This document shows, in pieces, positions 10,055 through 16,455 of a stretch of 64,000 nt of DNA (position 1 is its first letter; every line of letters starts with the position of its first letter). The position numbers were made by a program, and so were the translations under genes. Under the pieces are notes generated by a model. That model searched no databases and was not told the DNA's origin. It saw only the letters and a list, made by a program, of their open reading frames with translations. The DNA is taken from NCBI GenBank assembly GCA_023475165.1, contig JAMCWA010000039.1, positions 1 through 64,000 on the forward strand, given 5' to 3'. Source of the DNA: Bacillota bacterium. GTDB taxonomy: Bacteria; Bacillota; Sulfobacillia; JAMCWA01.

Positions 10055-10380
10055 AACAGGTGCCCCCTCAACGGGGGAGAATAGGGAAGTCCGGTGAACC
10101 CGAAGAATCCGGGGGATTTTCGGTGGTTAGCCTGGTGATCTCCTGGGAAGCCCGGTTGAACCCACTTTGGGTTTGACCAGACCGCCGAAACCGGCAGAGG
10201 GTGATTCCGGCGCGGTCCCGCCACTGTAAGCAGGGAGCGAACTGCTAGAGACAGCTGACAAAGCCACCAGAGCGACGCTGCGGATGGGGGTTTTTCAGCG
10301 GTCTCCTAGGTCACTGGGAATTCCCCGGGAAGACGCAGGGAACAATGATCTGCCAGCCAGGAGACCTGCCTGTTCGGAGC
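10055..10380 (+). promoter_or_regulatory. Cobalamin riboswitch (expanded), upstream of cblT
   Basis: The conserved core is clear: GCGGTCCCGCCACTGTAA near 10213-10230 and the B12-box region GCCAGGAGACCTGCC near 10355-10371. The element is about 325 nt, against roughly 200-220 for a typical member. Two features account for this. First, the 5' arm appears twice in degenerate form (GGGAAGTCCGGTGAACCC near 10085 and GGGAAGCCCGGTTGAACCC near 10144). Second, a half copy of the dispersed palindrome sits in the variable 3' arm (10277-10310). It is followed by a terminator, consistent with B12-dependent transcription attenuation of cblT-cblS. Confidence 0.9.
10277..10310 (+). repeat. Solo half of the palindromic element inside the cobalamin riboswitch
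   Basis: The core is GATGGGGGTTTTTCAGCGGT followed by CTCCTAGG, the reverse complement of the left end of the element at 9445. It lies in the variable peripheral arm between the CCACTGTAA core and the B12 box. Confidence 0.8.
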
Positions 10381-10436
10381 CTTCCATCCTTCGGAAGAAG
10401 GGAGGGGAGAGCCCGGGGATGATGGTAAAGTCCTCG

Positions 10437-10475
10437 GCCGCGTGCGGCTGGGGACTTTTCGATTTGGGTCCGGGG
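10437..10475 (+). terminator. Riboswitch-controlled intrinsic terminator
   Basis: A hairpin pairs AGTCC with GGACT and has an inner GCCGC/GCGGC stem. It is followed by TTTTCGATTT. It lies between the cobalamin aptamer and cblT, where an expression platform is expected. Confidence 0.75.
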
Positions 10476-10525
10476 CTTCTTCATGATTGCCGGGGCGACT
10501 GGCGCGAAATACTTTGGGAAGGGTG

Positions 10526-11083
10526 ATGAATCAGATGAAGGAAAGTAAAGATGTCCGAGACGCTGTTCTGGCCAGAGCTGCCGAAGAGACCTTCTTCAGC
10601 AGGCGCCGTCTGGTCTATCTGGCCCTACTGGTGGCGTTGAGCGCCGTTGGTGCTACTCTGAAGATTCCCAGCCTCACCGGGACGCCGGCCCTGGACTCTC
10701 TGCCCGGCTATCTGGCCGCGCTGCTCTTTGGAGCAAGGGAAGGCGGACTGGTGATCGCCCTCGGTCACCTCTTGACGGCCCTGACTGCGGGTTTCCCTTT
10801 GACCATTCCCATTCACCTCTTGATCGCTCTGGGGATGGCCGGTTGTGCGGCCTTCCTGGCCTGGACCGGGAAGAAAAACCTTTGGCTGGCGGGTGGGTTG
10901 ACGATCCTTTTGAATGGAGTGGTCTTTCCCGCCGCCTTTATTCCACTACCCGGGTTTGGGAGCGGCTTTTTTGCAGCGATGTTGGTTCCCCTGGTGGTGG
11001 CTTCGACGCTGAACATCCTCCTGGCCCTGGTTCTTTACCTGGCTTTGAAAAGGGGTTTCCGACGGTACGCTGGTAGCAGGTGA
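10526..11083 (+). CDS. cblT: ECF-type S component, probable alpha-ribazole transporter CblT
   Basis: This is an integral membrane protein of 185 residues with about five or six hydrophobic segments and the look of an ECF-transporter substrate-binding (S) subunit. The first helix is YLALLVALSAVGATLKIP, then GYLAALLFGAREGG. The start is the ATG at 10526, preceded by GGGAAGGG. It sits directly behind a cobalamin riboswitch and 6 nt before an AIR-synthase-like gene. That pairing is the known cblT-cblS arrangement (alpha-ribazole uptake and phosphorylation) described in Geobacillus and Listeria. The transporter role is therefore inferred from context and family. No ECF ATPase or T subunit is adjacent, so it would share a module encoded elsewhere. 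A cobalamin or precursor S component is the alternative. Confidence 0.8.
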   Translation: MNQMKESKDVRDAVLARAAEETFFSRRRLVYLALLVALSAVGATLKIPSLTGTPALDSLPGYLAALLFGAREGGLVIALGHLLTALTAGFPLTIPIHLLIALGMAGCAAFLAWTGKKNLWLAGGLTILLNGVVFPAAFIPLPGFGSGFFAAMLVPLVVASTLNILLALVLYLALKRGFRRYAGSR

Positions 11084-11089
11084 TCGATA

Positions 11090-11878
11090 ATGACGAGTTC
11101 CTTCCCATTCCGACCCTCCCGTTACCGCGACCTCTCTCTGCTTGAAATTGACTCATCACGGACCCTGGTCATCGCCTGCGATTCCTCAGGAGGCATCGGC
11201 CCTAAGGCTGGGGACGTGGTTCAGGTACCGGCCTATGTCGTGGGGCGTTTCGGCGCCCGGGTCCCCTTGATGGAGGTTCTGGCGGTGGGAGCCGAACCCG
11301 TTGCCATCATTGATACGTTGACTGTGGAACTGGAACCAACGGGGGAGGAAATCCGGCGGGGCATTGTTGAGGAAATAACCGTTCTCGGGCTGGACCCAGT
11401 CGTGGCTTTGAACGGAAGTAGCGAGAAGAACATCCCCACCATCCAGACCGGACTCGGGATTACCGTGTTGGGACTCGTTGAGTCCGCCAAGAGCCTGATG
11501 TGGCACCTGCAGGCCGGGGATACCCTGGCCTGTTTTGGTCGACCCAAGGTCGGCCGGGAGGTCTCCCTGGCTGACCCGGAGATCGTGGACCTCAGGACCG
11601 TCACAGAACTGATAGACTCCCGCCTCGTGCGGGAGATCGTTCCGGTGGGATCGCGGGGGATTCGGGCGGAAGCGGAGGAGCTGGCCAGGCTTTACGGACT
11701 AAAGCTGGATTGGCAACCCCACGGCCCTGGCGGGAGCACGCCGGCTGAATTGGACCTGGAAAAATCGGCCGGTCCGGCCACCTGCTTGCTGGCGGCAGGG
11801 GACGCTGGGGACCTGCAGCGGCTGGGTCGTCACTTGGGGAAGCCCTTTTGGCTCCTGGGAGATCTCCAGAAAAGATAG
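11090..11878 (+). CDS. cblS: AIR-synthase-like protein, probable alpha-ribazole kinase CblS
   Basis: A 262-residue protein resembling the AIR synthase/PurM superfamily without being PurM. It has an N-terminal acidic segment (LVIACDSSGGIGPKAGD) and glycine-rich stretches. CblS phosphorylates alpha-ribazole to alpha-ribazole phosphate, feeding the lower ligand into cobalamin nucleotide-loop assembly and bypassing CobT. The start is the ATG at 11090 after GGTGATCGATA, 6 nt downstream of cblT, so the two are co-transcribed under the cobalamin riboswitch. The assignment depends on both the family and the operon partner. A generic AIR-synthase-related protein is the fallback name. Confidence 0.8.
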   Translation: MTSSFPFRPSRYRDLSLLEIDSSRTLVIACDSSGGIGPKAGDVVQVPAYVVGRFGARVPLMEVLAVGAEPVAIIDTLTVELEPTGEEIRRGIVEEITVLGLDPVVALNGSSEKNIPTIQTGLGITVLGLVESAKSLMWHLQAGDTLACFGRPKVGREVSLADPEIVDLRTVTELIDSRLVREIVPVGSRGIRAEAEELARLYGLKLDWQPHGPGGSTPAELDLEKSAGPATCLLAAGDAGDLQRLGRHLGKPFWLLGDLQKR

Positions 11879-12098
11879 CACTCTAGCGCTCCCAGGGTGC
11901 CGGCCGGTCATTGAAGCGCAGATTTTAGAGGCTTTAGGGGTGGATTACAACAGGGAGCTGAGGGGGCTTCCACTGCGCTCCACCGGGAGAAGATGGCTCT
12001 GCCTTCCAACGGGCCCGCCGCGGAGCGCCGGTTAAGAGGGGTTGCTTTGGCCAGGGCGGGGGAAAACGGCAGAGCTTGAGGCAAGATTTTAACGAAAG

Positions 12099-12280
12099 TT
12101 GTCGAAAATCGCGCCCCGCGGAGAACCGACTGTGTACAACTAGGCGCCTTTATCCACAGGCTGTTGATAATTTTGCAACCTGCTGGCAGGGGTTTTCTAA
12201 AGGCGGCAAAAACAATCCGATTCTTTGACTTTGTCGTTGGGCAGGAGTAAAGTTGCAGGACTTTCCGCAGGATTGTCGAA
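12099..12280 (+). promoter_or_regulatory. Candidate Spo0A and DnaA boxes
   Basis: TTGTCGAAAA at 12099-12108 and TTGTCGAA at 12273-12280 match the TGTCGAA core of Spo0A boxes. TTATCCACA at 12150-12158 is a perfect DnaA-box match, standing alone. No cluster of DnaA boxes is present, so an origin is unlikely. The stretch 11879-12224 has no recognisable gene. Confidence 0.35.
12225..12253 (+). promoter_or_regulatory. SigA-type promoter for the Moco riboswitch/mod operon
   Basis: -35 TTGACT (12225-12230), a 17-nt spacer, and -10 TAAAGT (12248-12253), about 80 nt before the Moco aptamer. The second Spo0A-like box lies about 20 nt downstream. Confidence 0.6.
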
Positions 12281-12330
12281 TCAGTTATTAGGGATCAGGT
12301 TTTCAGCGGTACTAGTAAAAACTAAATAAT

Positions 12331-12426
12331 TCCTCCGAGCCTTCCGCACCTACGGGGTAACCACGGTCGGTTGGCCTGAGCCTGCGGGCTCACGGGGTAT
12401 ATCTGGAAACGGATATGCCTTCCAAT
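12331..12426 (+). promoter_or_regulatory. Moco (molybdenum/tungsten cofactor) riboswitch
   Basis: Conserved blocks appear in the expected order: TCCTCCGAGCC, CCTACGGGGTAAC, GGTTGGCCTG, a GAGCC/GGCTC hairpin, then ATATCTGGAAACGGATAT with its GNRA-like loop, and GCCTTCC. It precedes a DUF364 gene and modABC, the sort of cargo Moco RNAs control. The following GGAGGGGGC (about 12436) can pair with the 5' side of the downstream terminator (GCCCCACTCC), giving an antiterminator/terminator switch. Confidence 0.8.
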
Positions 12427-12476
12427 TTTCGAAAAGGAGGGGGCGCTATAGCTAGCACTATGGCTTTTTCACCATA

Positions 12477-12503
12477 GCCCCACTCCGGTGGGGCTTTAAT
12501 TTT
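12477..12503 (+). terminator. Intrinsic terminator of the Moco riboswitch
   Basis: GCCCCAC-tccg-GTGGGGC with a perfect 7-bp stem, followed by TTTAATTTT. It is 51 nt before the DUF364 start codon, consistent with transcription attenuation. Confidence 0.85.
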
Positions 12504-12553
12504 GCCCATCTTCACCCAGGGATTTGTCGACTAGAGGAAGGGAGGCCAACGAG

Positions 12554-13282
12554 ATGGACTTTTTGCAGATGATTAAGGGGAAACTTGAGGAGCTAATCAG
12601 AGCCCACGGATTGGACCTGGGCGACGAAGTAGAGGTCATCAGCGCGCGCTCTCTGTCGCCAGAGGAGGCCATCGGCCATCCAGAACGCGATGATTTTCCT
12701 TTATTGAAAGGGAAAGAGGTGATGATGGAAGCGCTCTTTGGCCAGGCCCGGGGTCAGGCTTATACCGACATGCCCGGAAACTTTCGCGGCAAGCTCCGCG
12801 ATGTATTGTCCCTGCCGCTGAAAAATAATTACGAACGGGCCGTGTTCGTGGCCACCCTGAATGCCGTTATACGTCATCTTGGGTTAGTGGAAAGGACCGT
12901 CCACTGCCGGGATCAAGAGCCAGGTCAGTGTGCCAGCCATTTAGTGGGTTTTGTCCAGGAACGTTTTGGCCGTCCCAGCATCGCTTTCATCGGCCTTCAG
13001 CCAGCCATGGTCGCTAGTTTGGCTCCCCACTTTCCCTTGCGCGTCACCGACTTAGATCCGGAGAACGTCGGCCAATCTAAGGCGGGGGTCTTGATCGAAC
13101 CGGAGAGCGCCACGAGCGACGTGCTCGCCTGGGCTGACGTTATCCTGGCTACCGGGACAACGGTTGTGAATGGGAGCCTGACGACCCTCATCGGGCAAAA
13201 ACCCATCGTCTTCTACGGGGTAACCATTGCCGGGATAGCTCGCTTAATGGGATACGAGCAATATTGTTTTCATGGACACTGA
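12554..13282 (+). CDS. DUF364 family protein (putative heavy-metal chelation domain)
   Basis: A 242-residue protein with the DUF364 Rossmann-like 'putative heavy-metal chelation' domain in its C-terminal half, seen in segments such as IAFIGLQPAMVASLAPHF, RVTDLDPENVG and WADVILATGTTVVNGSL. No membrane helix is apparent. The start is the ATG at 12554 with GGGAGG about 9 nt upstream. It is the first gene behind the Moco riboswitch and lies 37 nt before modA, so it should be expressed with molybdate/tungstate uptake. A role in handling the oxyanion or its cofactor is an inference. The biochemical function of the family is not settled as far as I know. Confidence 0.8.
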   Translation: MDFLQMIKGKLEELIRAHGLDLGDEVEVISARSLSPEEAIGHPERDDFPLLKGKEVMMEALFGQARGQAYTDMPGNFRGKLRDVLSLPLKNNYERAVFVATLNAVIRHLGLVERTVHCRDQEPGQCASHLVGFVQERFGRPSIAFIGLQPAMVASLAPHFPLRVTDLDPENVGQSKAGVLIEPESATSDVLAWADVILATGTTVVNGSLTTLIGQKPIVFYGVTIAGIARLMGYEQYCFHGH

Positions 13283-13319
13283 TGTTTTCAGGGTAGACAA
13301 ATCGAAGGGGGCATGGCCC

Positions 13320-14144
13320 ATGAACAGAAACCGGATAACCCTCTCCATAGCCGTTCGGACCGCGGTGCTGCTGGCGTTTTTGTTGTTGGCCGGTTGCCGC
13401 CAGCCAGGAGCGAGTCCAGGAACGCCGGCCAAGACGAGCGGAGAGAGCGCGCCGCAGAAAACCTTGCTGGTTTATACGGCTGCTGGTCTCCGCAAGCCCG
13501 TGGAGGAAATCGGCGCTGCTTTTTATGCCAAGACGGGCATAAAAGTGTCTTACTCTTTTGGCGGTGCGGCTGAGCTGAATAGTCAGATCCTCCTCACTGG
13601 CCAGGGCGATCTCTATCTCCCTGGGGACGGCGCAGAACTCAAGCCCATCCGCGAGAAGAACCTGGTGGATTGGGAAAAAGACGTGGTCTACCATACCCCG
13701 GTTTTGGCCGTTCCCAAAGGCAATCCGGCCGGCCTCAAGACCCTGGCCGACCTGGCTCGTCCAGGGGTGAAAGTAGCTTTAGGCGATCCGCGGGCCAATC
13801 CCATCGGTAAAGTGGCCGATGAACTTCTGGAAAGCCAAGGCCTGCTCGAGAAGGTCAATAAGAACGTGATCGTTCGGACCCCCACAGTCAACGAACTGGT
13901 GGTCTACTTGACCACCCGGCAGGCCCAGGCCGCTATTATCTGGGAAGAAAATTACCAGGCGGTCAAAGACAAGCTTGACCTGGTTTCCGTACCCGAACTT
14001 ACTCCCTATATTAAGACCGTTCCCGTAGTAGTGCTGTCCTTTTCAAAAGAAAAAACCCTCGCCCGTCAGCTGGCGGAATTTGTGGTTTCTCCGGCGGCCA
14101 ACGCGATTTGGACGAAATGGGGTTACCGTCCCATCGCCAAGTGA
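13320..14144 (+). CDS. modA: ModA, molybdate/tungstate ABC transporter substrate-binding lipoprotein
   Basis: A periplasmic-type binding protein of 274 residues. A signal peptide (SIAVRTAVLLAFLLLAGC) ends in a lipobox, so Cys 25 or so is lipidated on the outside of the membrane. The mature protein begins with the ModA signature LLVYTAAGLRKPVEEI and contains GDLYLPGDGAEL and ALGDPRANPIGKVADELL. The start is the ATG at 13320, where a signal peptide begins properly. Tungstate specificity (Wtp/Tup-like) cannot be excluded from sequence. It is followed after 83 nt by modB. The spacer contains a short direct repeat of the modA 3' end. Confidence 0.88.
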   Translation: MNRNRITLSIAVRTAVLLAFLLLAGCRQPGASPGTPAKTSGESAPQKTLLVYTAAGLRKPVEEIGAAFYAKTGIKVSYSFGGAAELNSQILLTGQGDLYLPGDGAELKPIREKNLVDWEKDVVYHTPVLAVPKGNPAGLKTLADLARPGVKVALGDPRANPIGKVADELLESQGLLEKVNKNVIVRTPTVNELVVYLTTRQAQAAIIWEENYQAVKDKLDLVSVPELTPYIKTVPVVVLSFSKEKTLARQLAEFVVSPAANAIWTKWGYRPIAK

Positions 14145-14227
14145 AGTTGGGGGGGCAGTAGCGAGGAGCCAGTTTATATCTCACTCCGGCTGTTACCGTC
14201 CCATGAAGTTGGAGGGAGGAAAAGACC

Positions 14228-15025
14228 TTGGGAGGAAGGTTCTTTCGCTTGGGCAATGCTTTAATCACCTATGCGTTGGCCCTTTTCATAGTGGCCACCG
14301 TCGGAGCCGTTTTGGTCAGAGGGGTGCCAGGAATTCCGGCCGCCTTAAAAAGCCCGGAGCTGCTTTTTGCCCTGCGGCTCAGCCTTTTTACCTCACTGGT
14401 TTCCACGGTTCTGGCCTTTTTCGTGGCTCTCCCGGCGGCGTATTCTTTGGCCCGGGGAAACCTTCCTGGCGGCAAAATAGTAGCTGACCTACTGCGAATT
14501 CCTCTGAACCTGCCCCCCATCGCCAGCGGGGTGGCGCTCCTCCTCTTTTTTGGGACGACGCGCTGGGGCCGGGCGTTAGCCAACCTTGGGCTGGAGTTTG
14601 TCTTTACCGTCCCCGGAATCATTTTGGCGCAGTTTTTCGTCAACGTTCCCGCCCTGATCACCGTGCTCAAAGGAGCGCTGGAAACTACCGACCAACGGCT
14701 AGAGAATGTGGCGCGGACCCTTGGTTGTACCCCGGCGCAAGCTTTTTTGCGCGTGACCCTGCCATTAATCCGGAACAGCGTCTTGGCCGGGCTGATTCTC
14801 ACCTGGGGGAAGGCCTTAGGTGAATTCGGCGCCGTCTTGATGCTGGCCGGAGCGACCAGGTTTAAAACGGAAACCCTACCCGTTTCGCTCTACTTGAGTC
14901 TGGCTACGGGAGATCTCGAGGCCCTGCTGGCGACGGCCAGCCTCCTGATCTTAATCGCCCTTTTTTCGTTGGCCATGTTCGAAAGGGCGAGGATCAAACT
15001 GGACGAACGGGGGACCATATTATGA
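14228..15025 (+). CDS. modB: ModB, molybdate/tungstate ABC transporter permease
   Basis: A membrane permease of 265 residues with about six hydrophobic helices and the cytoplasmic EAA loop (ENVARTLGCTPAQAFLRVTL), through which it contacts the ATPase. A TTG start at 14228 is chosen because GGAGGGAGG lies directly upstream and no nearer ATG precedes the first helix. It overlaps modC by 4 nt (ATGA), which implies translational coupling. With ModA and ModC it imports molybdate or tungstate for cofactor synthesis. Confidence 0.88.
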   Translation: MGGRFFRLGNALITYALALFIVATVGAVLVRGVPGIPAALKSPELLFALRLSLFTSLVSTVLAFFVALPAAYSLARGNLPGGKIVADLLRIPLNLPPIASGVALLLFFGTTRWGRALANLGLEFVFTVPGIILAQFFVNVPALITVLKGALETTDQRLENVARTLGCTPAQAFLRVTLPLIRNSVLAGLILTWGKALGEFGAVLMLAGATRFKTETLPVSLYLSLATGDLEALLATASLLILIALFSLAMFERARIKLDERGTIL

Positions 15026-16074
15026 GCGGAGAAATTCCAGCTGGTTCTCTCCGCCTCGCGGGGGTCACCAAAAGGATTGGCCGCTTTGTCCTGGGGAATA
15101 TTTCCCTGGAAATAGCGCCAGGTGAATACTTTATTCTCTTGGGACCTAGCGGGGCCGGGAAAACCACTCTGTTGGAGATCATCGCTGGCCTGCATCCCCT
15201 GGATGCGGGCGAGGTTTGGTTCGGGGCGGAAAAGGTTACCCACCTCCCTCCGGAAAAGAGGCGCTTTGGCATCGTCTACCAGGATTACGCCCTCTTTCCC
15301 CACTTGAATGTGCGGGAAAACATCGTTTTTGGTCTAAAAAAGGTGGCGCACAACCAGGCAGAACAAGAGCTGACCCGTCTGGTCGACCTCTTGGGTTTGG
15401 GTCATTTTCTCTCGCGCCGGCCGCAGACTTTAAGTGGAGGAGAAAAGCAACGGGTGGCTCTGGCGCGCGCCCTGATCATGAAGCCGCGCTTGCTTTTGCT
15501 GGATGAACCTTTAGCCGCCCTTGATCCCCAGACGAAAGAAGCCCTCCAGCCCGAACTGAAACGTCTGCACACGCTCACTGGAACCTTGACCGTACATGTC
15601 ACCCACGACTTTGAAGAGGCCTTCCTTTTGGGCGACCGGGTGGGAGTAATGGAGGGAGGCCAGCTCCGCCAGGTGGGGTCCCCGGCTGAGGTCTTTAACC
15701 GACCGGTTTCCCCGAGCGTCGCGCGTTTCGTCGGGGCCGAAAACATCCTCCAAGGGCGGATCGCGGAAGAGAAAGGGGAAAAGTATCTCCACCTGGGAGC
15801 AGCATCCGTGGAGGTGGAGACGGACAAGTCTGGGGAAGTGCAGTTTTCCATTCGCCCGGAACAGATCCGGGTTTACCCGACGACCCCTTCGGAAAATCAC
15901 TGCCGGGGGAAGGTCCTGGCGGTTCACCCCAAAGGACTTATTTCCCGGGTAATAATTGACCTGGGGGTAACTTTGGTGGCCATGGTGGAGACAAGAACCT
16001 GGGGGCAAGCAACGCTTGCCCCCGGTGCTACGGTCTATTGTTCCATTCCGCGCGAGGCCATCAATATTTTCTAA
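15022..16074 (+). CDS. modC: ModC, molybdate/tungstate ABC transporter ATP-binding protein
   Basis: The energising ATPase of the Mod transporter, 350 residues. Walker A is GPSGAGKTT, the Q-loop region is IVYQDYALFPHL, the ABC signature is LSGGEKQR, Walker B is LLLLDEPLAALD, and the switch His is in VTHDFEEAF. The roughly 110 C-terminal residues form a regulatory TOBE-like domain ending in ATVYCSIPREAINIF. It is the last gene of the operon and its stop overlaps the end of a convergent aminotransferase remnant. Spermidine/iron-type CysA relatives are similar, but the ModA/ModB neighbours decide the assignment. Confidence 0.87.
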   Translation: MSGEIPAGSLRLAGVTKRIGRFVLGNISLEIAPGEYFILLGPSGAGKTTLLEIIAGLHPLDAGEVWFGAEKVTHLPPEKRRFGIVYQDYALFPHLNVRENIVFGLKKVAHNQAEQELTRLVDLLGLGHFLSRRPQTLSGGEKQRVALARALIMKPRLLLLDEPLAALDPQTKEALQPELKRLHTLTGTLTVHVTHDFEEAFLLGDRVGVMEGGQLRQVGSPAEVFNRPVSPSVARFVGAENILQGRIAEEKGEKYLHLGAASVEVETDKSGEVQFSIRPEQIRVYPTTPSENHCRGKVLAVHPKGLISRVIIDLGVTLVAMVETRTWGQATLAPGATVYCSIPREAINIF

Positions 16075-16388
16075 ACGGGTAAGGCCTCCAGGAGGCGGCT
16101 CTGACGCAAATGTTCCACCGCTTCCGCCAGCAGTTCGTCTTTTTGGACCACGGCGATACGGACGTAGCCCTCCCCGCCTGGGCCAAAACCAATGGGATAG
16201 CCCGGATCGGATACTAAGATGACATCCATCGGGTTAGCCAGCCCCAGGGCGATGTGAGCCAAACCGTCCTGGGTTCCCCTCAAGACCAGGACTTCCTCGG
16301 CCGGATCAAGCTTTACGCCGAAGCGCCCCTGATATCAGGCGGCTAAGGCCTCCTTTAACTCTGGAAGAGGGACCAGGGGCTACCGAGG
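16071..16388 (-). pseudogene. Aminotransferase remnant (LL-diaminopimelate aminotransferase-like), internally deleted
   Basis: In one minus-strand frame the remnant reads LPELKEALAA-stop-YQGRFGVKLDP, then VLRGTQDGLAHIALGLANP, VILVSDPGYPI, and directly GFGPGGEGYVRIAVVQKDEL. These are recognisable blocks of a class I/II PLP aminotransferase of the DapL type. The whole middle, including the catalytic lysine, is missing between DPGYPI and the C-terminal GEGYVRI block. A TGA at 16335-16337 stands where family members usually have Trp, and a TAG lies at 16380-16382. It is therefore a decayed gene between modC and the glycerol dehydrogenase gene. Confidence 0.8.
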
Positions 16389-16455
16389 CGTGAAGACAAG
16401 ACTGTCCGTGCCCGGCAGTCGGTCACTAAAACACTTGACGAAGCGAGGTATCCAA

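Noticed and set aside
9856-10176. 106-codon plus-strand frame before cblT
   Set aside because: It runs through the promoter and into the cobalamin riboswitch, with no ribosome site or family resemblance.
12150-12158. Replication origin suggested by a DnaA box
   Set aside because: Only a single perfect box, with no box cluster, dnaA/dnaN or AT-rich unwinding region.
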